DNA of 64,000 nt. Source: Helicobacter pylori_CU. GTDB taxonomy: Bacteria; Campylobacterota; Campylobacteria; Campylobacterales; Helicobacteraceae. The stretch covers positions 1,426,001 through 1,490,000 of the forward strand of contig NC_017733.1 in assembly GCF_000259235.1 (NCBI RefSeq), written 5' to 3'. Shown piece after piece: positions 53,271 through 62,537 of this stretch. The translations under genes and the position numbers were made by a program. Position 1 is the first letter of the stretch. The number at the start of each line of letters is the position of its first letter. The notes under the pieces were generated by a model that was given only the letters and a program-made list of their open reading frames with translations, searched no databases and had not been told where the DNA came from.

Positions 53271-55382
53271 TTGTTAACTTATGCAGATTTATTTGCAGGT
53301 ATCGGTGGCTTTAGACTTGCTTTAGATTCTTTGGGCTTAAAATGTGTTTTTAGTGCAGAGAATAACCCCCATGCTATAGCCATGTATAAAGCGAATTTTA
53401 ATGATGACTCCACTTGTGATATTACTATTTTAAATCCAAATACTATGCCAAATTTTGATATTTTATGTGCAGGGTTTCCTTGTCAAGCATTCTCAGTATG
53501 CGGCAAACAAAAAGGTTTTGAAGATACAACAAGAGGAACGCTGTTTTTTGATATTTGTAGAATTCTAGAAAATAAAAAGCCAAAAATTTTTATCTTAGAA
53601 AATGTAAAAAATCTCTTAAAACACAATAAAGGCAACACACTATTTGTAATGTTACAAGCCCTTAGTAATTTAGGTTATAGTGTTAGTTATAAAATTTTAA
53701 ACGCTAAAGATTTTTCAGTCCCACAAAACAGAGAAAGAATTATCATTGTAGGATATTTGGGTTCTCAAGTATTTGATTTTAATCCTATCAAAAAAAATCC
53801 TATTATTAGCATGCAAAATTTTTTAGATAAGAGTGGTTATTTTGAAATTTTAAAACCCCATGAATACACATTGTTAGATAGCCAATTGCTCAAAAGACAA
53901 AATTCAGGACTCATTTTTTGTGGCTATCGTAATAAGAAAATCCGCACTAAGGGCACAAGAGAAAATACGGAACACTTAAGTAGGGTTCATAAACAGCCTA
54001 ATAGAATTTATCATGCAGGGGGAATACACCCAACACTTGCCAGTCAAGAACAAAGCGGTCGCTACTTTATCTATATTAATAATTTAGTGAGAAAATTAAC
54101 CATAAATGAATGTTTTTCTTTTATGGGGTTTCCTAAAGATTTCAAAAAAATCGGTACAAATTCACAGCTTTATGAACGCATTGGTAATAGCATATGCGTT
54201 CCTATGGTTAAGGCTATTATAAAAGAAGTGTTAAATCAATTTTACAAACAACCCCTTAAGGAAAATAACATGCAAAATAAAACTTTGGAATTTTTAGAAA
54301 AAATTTATAAAGAATGCGTGAGCTTAAAAAATTTAGACAGCTTGGGTTTAAGCGAAATACAACTCCAAAAAACCCAAACGATTGTTGAAAAAGAAGAAAC
54401 ATTTAAAGGTGTTTATACGGTTTTAATTACGAGTTTAGTTTATAAGAGCAACTACCCCAATCAAGATATTAGATTTCATCAAGCAAATATGGATAATGGG
54501 TATAGTGGTAGAAGTTTTGATACTAAATTTATCACACCTTTTTTAAAACAAAAACAATTTCTAGGGGCTATGAAAGAGAGTGGATGGCTCACAAGAAGTT
54601 TGGAACAAAATTTGCCATATACACTAGACTATCCGGGAAAAATTTCAAATATTGCTGTTAAAAAAGCGTTTTTAGAAATCTTAGATGATATAGAAAAAAA
54701 TCCAAACTTATCTATACTATACTTAAAAGCCCTATTTTATTTAAGCATTAGGGAGAAAACTAAAAAAGCCATTATTCTTGTTAAACCCACCATAAAGGAA
54801 TCTAGTTATACTATAGACTTTATTATCAATACCCTGCAAAAACATTTTAACTTCACTTATAAAAGTAGGGGAGCTTCTATACTGCCTGTGGTAGCTTTGT
54901 TTAGTCTATATGAATGTCTAATTTTGGAATTAGAGCGTTTTACTAATAAAAGCTTAAAACCTTTAGATTCTCATTATAGTTGTGATAAAAGCAGTGGCAA
55001 TGCCGGAGATATTGTAATTTTAGATGAACAAAAACAATTGTTTGAAGTTATAGAGATTAAATTTAATATTGCTATAGACAGCATTATATTACAAGATTCT
55101 TATAAGAAAATTGCTCAAACACCTATTAAAAGATATTATATATTAAGCACTTTACCTATTCAAAATAAAGCAGAATTACAAAAAATTACAGATAAAATTG
55201 AACATGAACATGGTTGTCAAGTAATTGTTAATGGGATTTATGATACTTTAAGGTATTATTTAAGACTGATTAAAAACACAGAAAATTTTATAAACAATTA
55301 TCTTAAAAATATCTCACAAAATACGGAAATCAACGAGGAACACAAGCTTGCATGGAATAGTGTTATTGACTTAAATAAATAA
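53271..55382 (+). CDS. Cytosine-5 DNA methyltransferase fused to PD-(D/E)XK nuclease
   Basis: This 703-aa protein combines modification and restriction. Residues 1 to about 325 form a C5 methyltransferase: motif I ADLFAGIGGFRL (5-16), motif IV GFPCQAFS (catalytic Cys71), motif VI ENV (110-112), motif VIII QNRER (152-156) and motif X GNSICVP (305-311). Residues 334-703 form a type II nuclease-like domain with GDIVI (Asp580) and EIK (Glu595, Lys597), a PD-(D/E)XK core. I chose TTG 53271 over GTG 53160: the conserved sequence begins there, AGGA precedes it and a candidate promoter falls between the two. An internal AAGGA and ATG at 54270 open exactly at the nuclease part. The gene looks more AT-rich than its neighbours. 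Confidence 0.85.
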   Translation: MLTYADLFAGIGGFRLALDSLGLKCVFSAENNPHAIAMYKANFNDDSTCDITILNPNTMPNFDILCAGFPCQAFSVCGKQKGFEDTTRGTLFFDICRILENKKPKIFILENVKNLLKHNKGNTLFVMLQALSNLGYSVSYKILNAKDFSVPQNRERIIIVGYLGSQVFDFNPIKKNPIISMQNFLDKSGYFEILKPHEYTLLDSQLLKRQNSGLIFCGYRNKKIRTKGTRENTEHLSRVHKQPNRIYHAGGIHPTLASQEQSGRYFIYINNLVRKLTINECFSFMGFPKDFKKIGTNSQLYERIGNSICVPMVKAIIKEVLNQFYKQPLKENNMQNKTLEFLEKIYKECVSLKNLDSLGLSEIQLQKTQTIVEKEETFKGVYTVLITSLVYKSNYPNQDIRFHQANMDNGYSGRSFDTKFITPFLKQKQFLGAMKESGWLTRSLEQNLPYTLDYPGKISNIAVKKAFLEILDDIEKNPNLSILYLKALFYLSIREKTKKAIILVKPTIKESSYTIDFIINTLQKHFNFTYKSRGASILPVVALFSLYECLILELERFTNKSLKPLDSHYSCDKSSGNAGDIVILDEQKQLFEVIEIKFNIAIDSIILQDSYKKIAQTPIKRYYILSTLPIQNKAELQKITDKIEHEHGCQVIVNGIYDTLRYYLRLIKNTENFINNYLKNISQNTEINEEHKLAWNSVIDLNK

Positions 55383-56568
55383 TTTTTTTAACAAGCCCAA
55401 CAATGAACTTTTAAAAAACAAAATAGTTGGGGCTATATTTTTAAACGCTCTGTCTGAATATGAAGTAGGAAACCCTTACAAAAAGAACTTAAACCATAAC
55501 AACCCTTTCAAACTATTGCTCTCGCTTTTAAAACGACTCAAAAATGCCCATCTAACCCCCCTATCTGTCAAAGAAATCCCTATTTTACTTTGTTGGAAAG
55601 ACGATAACGCTAATGGGCTTTATGACTACATTATTCGTTTAAGACAAGAAATTGTTACTATCAATAAAACAGAATTCAGCTACTCAGATGAATTTATCTA
55701 TGAAAAATGCCTAAATCTTTTAGAAAGTGTTAATAAAACACGATTTAAAATGAGCCAAATCACTAACGAAGCCGTTGATGAATACATTAGAAAAATGTGT
55801 ATTACAGGACTTATTTCATTGCGTGGTAATGGTAGGTTTATTGATATTAATACTAATGAAAATAATAAAATAGATTACATTTTACAAACCCATAAGGCTT
55901 TTAAGGGAGATTATTTAAACGACACTCAAGCTAACAAACTAGCCTTTTTTAACTACATGGCAATCGTGGATAGCTTTCTTGTTAGCGTTACTCCAATCAG
56001 CGCTAATGAGAGCGTTAAATCAAGCAAATTGAATGAACTAGCAACCACTTATACTAAAGATTTTATCAAGCAAGAATTACTCATTACTTGTAACAAGCAA
56101 GAATCAAAAGATAGTTTTTTAAGACTCATTGATAAACCTTTACGCTTGGAATTTTTAAGCACTATTTTCTTGAAACAACATTTTGAAAATCTAAGCGTGA
56201 TACCCAATTATAAAAGCGATGATGAAGGCTTGCCCGTATACACAGCAAGCGGTAATAAACCTGATATTGTAGCTATGGACACAAAAGCCCAAAGTTATAT
56301 AGAAGTGAGCTTGATTAGGGATAGAAGTCAAAGCGAAATGATACCTATTGCCAGACATTTAAAAGAATTGATTAAAAATAGCACCGATATTAGAGAAAAA
56401 TTTAGTGTTTTTGTAGCTCCAAATATCCATGATGATACCAAAGAATACGCGGAATTTGCCCAATTCAAAGACAATATTAATATATGTTGTTATGCTATTA
56501 ATGATTTTATCAAAAAAGTAGAAAACAGCATAGAGTTATTACAGCTCAATGACAACCCTAAAGCTTGA
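55375..56568 (+). pseudogene. 5'-truncated AlwI-family restriction endonuclease
   Basis: The frame is open from 55375 to a TGA at 56566-56568 with no ATG near its beginning; the first plausible start is a TTG at 55516, inside conserved sequence. The sequence NNPFKLLLSLLKRL then LSVKEIPILL, the late PLRLEFLSTIFL, GNKPDIVAMD (Asp250 counted from 55516) and IEVSLIRDRSQSEMIPIARHL (Glu263) are typical of the AlwI/PleI/MlyI group of type IIS nucleases. Family members are usually well over 500 aa, so an N-terminal part is missing. It may be an inactive remnant. The paired adenine methylase is reduced to a stub at 53101. Confidence 0.75.
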
Positions 56569-56581
56569 CAAATCAAGCTTT
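56560..56581. terminator. Hairpin at the end of the nuclease remnant
   Basis: AAAGCTTGA and TCAAGCTTT form a nine-base-pair stem with a CAAA loop that includes the stop codon. AT-rich sequence follows on the plus strand, though without a solid T run. It lies between convergent genes and could act on both. Confidence 0.55.
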
Positions 56582-56630
56582 CATATATTCATATATAAGC
56601 TATAAGCCTTGCCTAAAACCCCTACCAAAC

Positions 56631-57797
56631 TTAAAAAGTATAAACATAGCGCAAATACATAGAATACTGACGGCGTAAGGTTTGGGTCAAGCTGAAATTG
56701 GTTTCTGCTCCTGTGATAGTGGTTGGTTTGCCGTCTTTTAGCGGGCCTTGGCTTTGCTCTTTGATAGTGGTAGAACCTTTGAAAAAGTGATTAGGGAGCG
56801 TGGGGATTTTGATACCAAACTCAATGCCATGGTGTTCAAAAATATTGGTTCTAATGCCCACATTCACTAAAAATTGGAAAATCGTGTGATTCACCTTAGC
56901 GTTTAATTTTCCTGTGGTATAGACGCTATTAGGGTTAATCCCCACATTACAACTCGCCGGCGTCGTGTCCCCGCAAGTGATTGTGCCATCAGCGTTAGTC
57001 ATGTAAGCGTCAGCGTCCGTATTGACGCCATAAACATACCCGTCCTTAAAATACCCCACACGATTATTAGTCCAAGTGTTACCCGCAAAATTCACGCCCA
57101 CAAAAAACCCGGCCGTGGCTTTAGGCTTGTCTATAATATTAAAAAGCATGTCTGTGCCAAAACCATAAGTATACATGTCGGCTTTTTGATCGCTCAAATA
57201 AAAAGGCGATATAGCGTTAGCGGCTCTGGAGTTAGAGAAATTGGTATGCCCATAATCAAAAAAGCCATAATAGCGCAGCCCAAACCACCTTTTTTTACCC
57301 ATAAAATGCTTATAGCCTGTCATCACGCCTAGCCCATACATCGGCTGGTTACGACCAGGAATGTTTTTGTTGGTGCTAAGCATGGTGCGAGAAGTCCAAT
57401 TGACCACGCAGTTAGCTTTAGTGTAGCCTGGCGTTCCTGGCGTCCCTGAAGCTGGCTGGCAGCCACCGGTCTGCCCGTCAGGGACTTTACCATTATCATT
57501 GGCTGAAACATCGCCAAAAGGCACTTGAAACAACTCGCCGTTTTTATAAGCGTTGGTCTTTTGATCAGCCCTACCCACTTCCAAGCTAATCCCCACAAAC
57601 GCGCCATTCTTTTCATGGGCATTTAAGGGGTTTGTCAGCCATAACGAACTCAAAAGAGTACCTAAAATTACCGAGCCTTTTTTAGAAATATCTAAAGATT
57701 GAGCTATCAAAACAGATTCCTTACGATTAAAATTTTTACCAACCATTTTGCAATCTTGCATTCTATTTTTCTTCTTTGTCATAAAATTGAGCATCAC
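56631..57797 (-). CDS. Outer-membrane protein with extended N-terminus
   Basis: This is an H. pylori outer-membrane protein of 388 aa (Omp32/HP1501 position, Hor type). A basic, signal-like N-terminus of over 40 residues (MTKKKNRMQDCKMVGKNFNR...) precedes the hydrophobic core SVILGTLLSSLWLTNPLNA and the mature start NGAFVGISLEVGRADQ. The barrel carries KRWFGLRYYGFFDYGH, nearly the motif seen in the gene at 21141. The C-terminus is YLRYVYTF. There are several ATGs (57797, 57794, 57782) and a candidate start at MVGKNF, so the exact beginning is uncertain. Confidence 0.8.
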   Translation of the reverse strand: MMLNFMTKKKNRMQDCKMVGKNFNRKESVLIAQSLDISKKGSVILGTLLSSLWLTNPLNAHEKNGAFVGISLEVGRADQKTNAYKNGELFQVPFGDVSANDNGKVPDGQTGGCQPASGTPGTPGYTKANCVVNWTSRTMLSTNKNIPGRNQPMYGLGVMTGYKHFMGKKRWFGLRYYGFFDYGHTNFSNSRAANAISPFYLSDQKADMYTYGFGTDMLFNIIDKPKATAGFFVGVNFAGNTWTNNRVGYFKDGYVYGVNTDADAYMTNADGTITCGDTTPASCNVGINPNSVYTTGKLNAKVNHTIFQFLVNVGIRTNIFEHHGIEFGIKIPTLPNHFFKGSTTIKEQSQGPLKDGKPTTITGAETNFSLTQTLRRQYSMYLRYVYTF

Positions 57798-57839
57798 TCT
57801 CTAGGGTCTCCGCTTAAGTGTTACTTTTTTAATTATTTT

Positions 57840-57845
57840 ATTATA
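57840..57845 (-). promoter_or_regulatory. -10 box for the outer-membrane gene at 56631
   Basis: TATAAT on the minus strand lies about 43 bases before the first ATG of the reading frame. Confidence 0.5.
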
Positions 57846-57926
57846 GCTAATTGCAATCTTAAAAGTCAAACAAAAACCACCCCTAAAATTCCCATAATAG
57901 TGGGATACTTGACAATAAAACCCTTT

Positions 57927-57932
57927 TATAGT
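57927..57932 (+). promoter_or_regulatory. -10 box candidate for the small membrane protein
   Basis: TATAGT lies about 44 bases before ATG 57976, which is preceded by AAAGGA. Confidence 0.4.
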
Positions 57933-57975
57933 AGATTAAAAACTCTTTAATTTTCCCATGAATAAAGGATTTTAA

Positions 57976-58413
57976 ATGGATGCGATTTATCCTTATGTGT
58001 TGGTTGTTCATTTATTGTGCGCCATTATTTTTATTGGCTACTTGTTTTTTGATGGGGTAATTTTCCCTAATGTGAAGAAAATGTTTGGCGAAGAGTTTGC
58101 CAATAAGGCAAATGCAGGAATCGCTCAAAGAGCGATCAAAATCATGCCCTTATGCGTTTTAGGGCTTGTTTTAACAGGGGGCATGATGCTTAGCCAATAC
58201 ATGGGGGGCGATAAAGGCTGGTGTGAAACTCCTTTTCAAAAGATACTCATGCTTAAAGTGATTTTAGCGTTAAGCATTTTTCTTTTGGTGCTTTTTTCTT
58301 TATCGTGTAAGTTTTTGGGCAAGAAAAACCCTATTGGTAAATATATCCACCCTATCGCTCTAACTTTTGGTTTTTTAATCGCCATTTTAGCCAAAACGAT
58401 GTGGTTTGTTTAA
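57976..58413 (+). CDS. Small four-helix membrane protein (CopD/HemJ-like)
   Basis: This 145-aa protein has four predicted helices. The first carries a His and a Gly/Phe motif (YVLVVHLLCAIIFIGYLFFDG), the second and third follow near residues 50-70 and 90-110. It is distantly like HemJ- or CopD-type small membrane proteins, but I cannot assign function. It is convergent with ccoI, overlapping its stop by four bases. Its position beside the copper transporter may indicate a role in copper or cytochrome oxidase assembly; this is inference. Confidence 0.65.
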   Translation: MDAIYPYVLVVHLLCAIIFIGYLFFDGVIFPNVKKMFGEEFANKANAGIAQRAIKIMPLCVLGLVLTGGMMLSQYMGGDKGWCETPFQKILMLKVILALSIFLLVLFSLSCKFLGKKNPIGKYIHPIALTFGFLIAILAKTMWFV

Positions 58414-60776
58414 GAGCGTTTCAACCTCAAAGAATTTAAGACCACTAAGAGCGAGCTAGCGCTCATGCTCAAACTCGCTATTAAAGGGTTAATGTATCCT
58501 AGCATAGCGACCGGGATTAAAATAGCGTTATAAATCAAGCTTAAAACAATGTTTTGCAACACCACTTGATAGACTTTTTGAGCGTTATGAAACGCTTTTT
58601 CTAGCAAACTCAAATCCTCTTCTAAAAGCAAAATATCGCATGCGCTTTTACTCAAAGCGCTTTTTTCAAACCCCAAAGAAACGCTCGCTTGTTTTAAGGC
58701 TAGCGCGTCATTATTGCCATCGCCTATCATCGCGCACACGCCCTGATAAGAACTGATGGTTTGAGCCTTATCTTCAGGGGTCAGATTGGCATGATATTTA
58801 GAAATCCCTAATTTTTTCGCGCACTCCTTAACCGAGCTTTCATTATCCCCGCTTAAAATTTCTAATTCTAAGCCTTGATTTTGTAAAGCCTGAACGACTT
58901 CTTTAGCGTTATTTTTCAAACGCTCTTCTAAAATGAATAACGCGCATAAAGTCTTATTTTTCGCAAAGCCTACCATGATATTAGCGCTCTCTTTAGCCTT
59001 TATATTAACCCCCATAGCGTTTAAAAATTTCAAGCTCCCCACTAGCAGGGTTTCATTTTGATAATTCGCTTTTAAGCCATGAGCGAAAAACTCTATCTTT
59101 TCTAAATTAACCTCATCGCCATCTAATGATTTAAGAATCGCGCTATGGGCTAAATGCTCCCTGGTTTTTAAAAGGCTCTTCAAAAGCCTTCCATCAAATC
59201 CTTCATAAATGATTTTTTCTTTTAAAAGGACTTCTTTTTGCGTGAGGGTGCCGGTTTTGTCTATAAAGATTTTTTTCACTTTAGCCAGAGTTTCTAAAAA
59301 CAACGCTTCTTTAAACACGATCAAAGGGTTTTTAAACACCCCTATCACTAACGCAATGGGCGTAGCCAAGGCGAACGCGCAAGGGCAACTGATGACTAAC
59401 ACGCTAATACACACCATTAAGGCTTTTTCAAAATCACCCCCCAAACCAAATTGCCATAATAAAAAGCTTACAAAGGCTAAAAACAACACCGCTTTAGAAA
59501 AAATATCCGCAATTTTATTCGCGCTGCTCTCAATTAAGGGCTTTTCTAAAAAACTCTTTTTTAAAGTTTCTAACAAACCAGAAAGGCGTGAGTTTTGAAA
59601 AGTCGCGCTCACTTGATAGCTAAAAGGCACGCCCACATTCACATAACCCCCTAAAATTGGATCATTAACCCCCAATTCCAAAGGCTTAAACTCCCCACTG
59701 ATCAAAGATGCATCCACGCTCGCATTACTTAAAAGCACGCCATCTAGTGCGATTTTAGCCCCGCTTGGCACCCAAACAACAGAGCCTATCGCCACATCTT
59801 TAGGGTGTTTTTCTATCTGCTTGTCCTTTTCTACAACGATCACGCTATGGATTTCATGCGATTCTAGGGCCAAACATTTTTCATTCGCAAACAGCCTGGC
59901 TTTTAATTCCAAAAACTTAGAGCCAAAAACAAGCGTTAAAATCGTGCTGCTCGCTTCAAAATAAGTCTCTTGAGACACCAACATCGCATAAATGGAATAA
60001 ACAAACGCCGATAACGCCCCAAAAGACACGCTCAAATCCATGCCCAAAACGCCATTTTTTAGCCCATAAAACGCCCCCTTAATGAAAAAACGCCCCACCA
60101 CCACTAACACCAACAAGCTTAAAAAGAGCGATACGAGATCCAAATTCCTTTGCATAAGCTTATCCATGCCAGTGCCATAACTCGCGCCACCATAACTCGC
60201 GCTACCATAACTTGCATACTTGGCAATTGCAATAAACATCAAATTCATGGTGGCAAAAAACCCCACGCTTAAAGTGAGCAAATAGGAGCGCTGCTCTTTT
60301 TGGGCTTTTAGAGCGTAATTTTTTGCGTTATAAATTTTAGCCCCATAGCCCAAACTCTCAATCTTTTGAATAATCTCTTTAGGGTTTAAAGACTTCTCAA
60401 ACACGATTTGCAAGTGGTGGGTGGTGAAATTCACGCTCACTTTTTTAACCCCCTTTAAGCGCTCTAAAACCTTTTGATTGAGCCACAAGCAAGCGTTGCA
60501 ATGCGTTTTTTCTAGCAAAAGATTAAGGATAAAATCGCTTTTATTGTTTTCTTCAAGGGCTTGTTCTAATTCCAAAGCGCTCATTGAATCTTGGGGCGTT
60601 ACGGGGGCTAAAGTGGAATCGTTTAATTTGTCATAAAAGCTCTCTAAATTCAAATCCAACAATAACGCATACACCCTAGCACACCCCGTGCAGCAAAAAT
60701 ACAATTCCTTGTGATTAATGGTCTCTTTAAAAAGCTCACTTTCTTTAAACTCCAACTGGCAATGCGAACATTTCAT
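58410..60776 (-). CDS. ccoI: CcoI/FixI-type copper P-type ATPase
   Basis: CcoI supplies copper for the cbb3 oxidase. The 788-aa protein has an N-terminal Cys-rich segment (CSHC at 3-6, CCTGC at 28-32), an HMA-like domain with HCNAC, eight predicted membrane helices, ISCPCAFALATP in the transport helix, the phosphorylation site DKTGTL and MIGDGNNDA in the hinge. A tandem repeat encoding SYG motifs lies in the loop after the first helix of the membrane region. The stop overlaps the downstream convergent gene by four bases. It follows the TrmN6-like gene by 25 bases. Confidence 0.93.
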   Translation of the reverse strand: MKCSHCQLEFKESELFKETINHKELYFCCTGCARVYALLLDLNLESFYDKLNDSTLAPVTPQDSMSALELEQALEENNKSDFILNLLLEKTHCNACLWLNQKVLERLKGVKKVSVNFTTHHLQIVFEKSLNPKEIIQKIESLGYGAKIYNAKNYALKAQKEQRSYLLTLSVGFFATMNLMFIAIAKYASYGSASYGGASYGTGMDKLMQRNLDLVSLFLSLLVLVVVGRFFIKGAFYGLKNGVLGMDLSVSFGALSAFVYSIYAMLVSQETYFEASSTILTLVFGSKFLELKARLFANEKCLALESHEIHSVIVVEKDKQIEKHPKDVAIGSVVWVPSGAKIALDGVLLSNASVDASLISGEFKPLELGVNDPILGGYVNVGVPFSYQVSATFQNSRLSGLLETLKKSFLEKPLIESSANKIADIFSKAVLFLAFVSFLLWQFGLGGDFEKALMVCISVLVISCPCAFALATPIALVIGVFKNPLIVFKEALFLETLAKVKKIFIDKTGTLTQKEVLLKEKIIYEGFDGRLLKSLLKTREHLAHSAILKSLDGDEVNLEKIEFFAHGLKANYQNETLLVGSLKFLNAMGVNIKAKESANIMVGFAKNKTLCALFILEERLKNNAKEVVQALQNQGLELEILSGDNESSVKECAKKLGISKYHANLTPEDKAQTISSYQGVCAMIGDGNNDALALKQASVSLGFEKSALSKSACDILLLEEDLSLLEKAFHNAQKVYQVVLQNIVLSLIYNAILIPVAMLGYINPLIASLSMSASSLLVVLNSLRLKRS
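60175..60216 (-). repeat. 15-bp tandem repeat in ccoI
   Basis: Three near-identical 15-bp units (starting at 60175, 60190 and 60205, the third partial and with substitutions) encode ASYGx repeats in a loop between membrane helices. The unit is a multiple of three, so copy-number change would keep frame. Confidence 0.85.
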
Positions 60777-60801
60777 TTTTTTAATCCTTAATTTAAGGGC
60801 G

Positions 60802-61518
60802 CTAGTTTAGAAGCGCTTTGATAGAATAAGTGTTACAAATTTGATAGATGCTTAAAACTTCTTTGGTGTTGTCGCTTTGGTTTTTGGAATGGTGCGTGAT
60901 TAAAGGGGGCAAAACTTTTAGAACGCTTTTGGAATTATTCCTAGCCGCTCCAAGCATCAAATGGGCGTTTTTGTCTTTAAAACTTTGGACAAACCTTAAA
61001 GCCTCTAGCGTGAGCTTAGTGCTTTTTAAACCCTCTACCACCAAGCAAAGCGACAAGGCTTCATAGCAAAAAATAAAATACCCTTTAGGTTTCAGGCATT
61101 TTTTCACTTTAGCCACTAAAGAAGCGAAGTCTAATTCGCTCTGGTGCCTCGCATGCCCTTTAATTTGAGATTTGATAGAGCCTAAGGCATAAAAAGGAGG
61201 GTTGCACACAATCGCATCATACAAAATCGGGGGGTTGAAATCTAAAAAATCGCCCTCAAACACTTGAGCGTTAGGGAATTTAAGGGCGTTTTTTTGGGAG
61301 CAAAACGCCATTTTGCTATCCTTTTCCACTAAATGAACGCTCGCTAGCGGGTTGTCTCTAGCGCAGAGCAAGCCTAGAACCCCACACCCTGAGCCTATGT
61401 CTAAAATCGCACCACTATTTTTGATAAAAGGGCGTGAAAAATCGTATAAAAAAAGCGAATCGCTATTGTAAGAATAAGCGTTTAAGGGCTGGTATAATCT
61501 TAAGAGTTTTCTATCCAT
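60802..61518 (-). CDS. TrmN6-like tRNA/rRNA adenine N6-methyltransferase
   Basis: This 238-aa SAM-dependent methylase resembles TrmN6 (YfiC). It has motif I DIGSGCGVLGLL and motif IV NPPFY. The C-terminal part is charged. E. coli TrmN6 modifies A37 of tRNA-Val; the H. pylori target is not known. The N-terminus QPLNAYSYNSDSLFL is typical of the family. It overlaps ribD by 19 bases. Confidence 0.85.
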   Translation of the reverse strand: MDRKLLRLYQPLNAYSYNSDSLFLYDFSRPFIKNSGAILDIGSGCGVLGLLCARDNPLASVHLVEKDSKMAFCSQKNALKFPNAQVFEGDFLDFNPPILYDAIVCNPPFYALGSIKSQIKGHARHQSELDFASLVAKVKKCLKPKGYFIFCYEALSLCLVVEGLKSTKLTLEALRFVQSFKDKNAHLMLGAARNNSKSVLKVLPPLITHHSKNQSDNTKEVLSIYQICNTYSIKALLN

Positions 61519-62534
61519 AAAAGGGCTTCATTTTCTAAGATTTGCACATGCAACAACCGCCCCTTAAAAGGGGTTTTTAAAGCGAGCGTATTAAACGCTT
61601 CGCTAATCATAGACGCATGCGAATGCAAAAGCAATACATCAATTTTATCCCTCAAATTTTCAAACAATCCCCACCCCCCTTCAATGAAATTAAACCCTTT
61701 ATTTAGGGGTAAATCTTTAGGGTCATGGAAAGTATTAACCAAACGATTGGGTGCAAAAAAGACTTTTGAATTGGGATCAATTGAACGCTTGGATAAAATA
61801 GCGATATTGGGGTTTTTACCTTGATAAAAATTATCGCAAAAGCGGGTGTCTAATAAGGGGTTATCCGTTCTTATGGTTTTCCCAGAAATGATGAGAGTGT
61901 CGCATACCGCTCGCTGGTTGTGCGTGAAAATAACGCTTTTTGGCCCAGTGATCTTGCCATGATGATAATCCCCATTCATCCTTAAAGCGAGTTTGAACAA
62001 ATTAAAACGCCCCTTTTGTTCCATTATCCTAAAAGGCAAGAGCAAATCCTTAGCCTTGTTTTCTAAATTGCGGCAAATCATTGTTTCAATGTGAGCCTTT
62101 TGCAACCTTGCTAAACCCCCTTTTTTAGCTTCGTTTTCTTCTGCGGCAATGACCACTTTTTTAGGCTTTAAAATTTCTAATAATCCGCTGCACGCTGGGG
62201 TTTTATTGTAAGAATTGCATGGCTCTAGGGTGATTAAAAAAACGCAGTCTTTAAAGGCGTTATCGTGGCGCGTTTTTAAAAAATCGCTTAAAATTTTAGG
62301 GTCTTCTAATTTTTCTAAATCGTTTTTTAAATGGGGGCGTAAAATCTTTAACGCTGATTTGGCGGCTAAGACTTCTGCATGCGGGGTTTTGGCTTTTTTG
62401 TGGGTTTCTAAACTCAAGATCTCATGGTTTTTATCTAACACCATGCAAGCCACGCTCGGATTTTCTAAGGCTAGGGTTTGATACTCCCATGCCTTATTCA
62501 AGCAAGTTTCTAATAAACTCTCATAAAGTTTCAT
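61500..62534 (-). CDS. ribD: Bifunctional riboflavin deaminase-reductase RibD
   Basis: RibD performs the second and third steps of riboflavin synthesis. The N-terminal deaminase binds zinc with His52 (HAE), Cys106 and Cys115, with Glu54 as catalytic acid, in an altered LEPCNSYNKTPAC. The C-terminal half (about 190-340) is the NADPH-dependent reductase. At 344 aa it is of normal length. It follows gltS by three bases. Confidence 0.92.
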   Translation of the reverse strand: MKLYESLLETCLNKAWEYQTLALENPSVACMVLDKNHEILSLETHKKAKTPHAEVLAAKSALKILRPHLKNDLEKLEDPKILSDFLKTRHDNAFKDCVFLITLEPCNSYNKTPACSGLLEILKPKKVVIAAEENEAKKGGLARLQKAHIETMICRNLENKAKDLLLPFRIMEQKGRFNLFKLALRMNGDYHHGKITGPKSVIFTHNQRAVCDTLIISGKTIRTDNPLLDTRFCDNFYQGKNPNIAILSKRSIDPNSKVFFAPNRLVNTFHDPKDLPLNKGFNFIEGGWGLFENLRDKIDVLLLHSHASMISEAFNTLALKTPFKGRLLHVQILENEALLWIENS

Positions 62535-62537
62535 GGT

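Noticed and set aside
57909..57914. TTGACA as a -35 box before the small membrane protein
   Set aside because: Spacing to the -10 candidate is about twelve bases, too short for a standard promoter; H. pylori sigma-80 does not need a -35 box.
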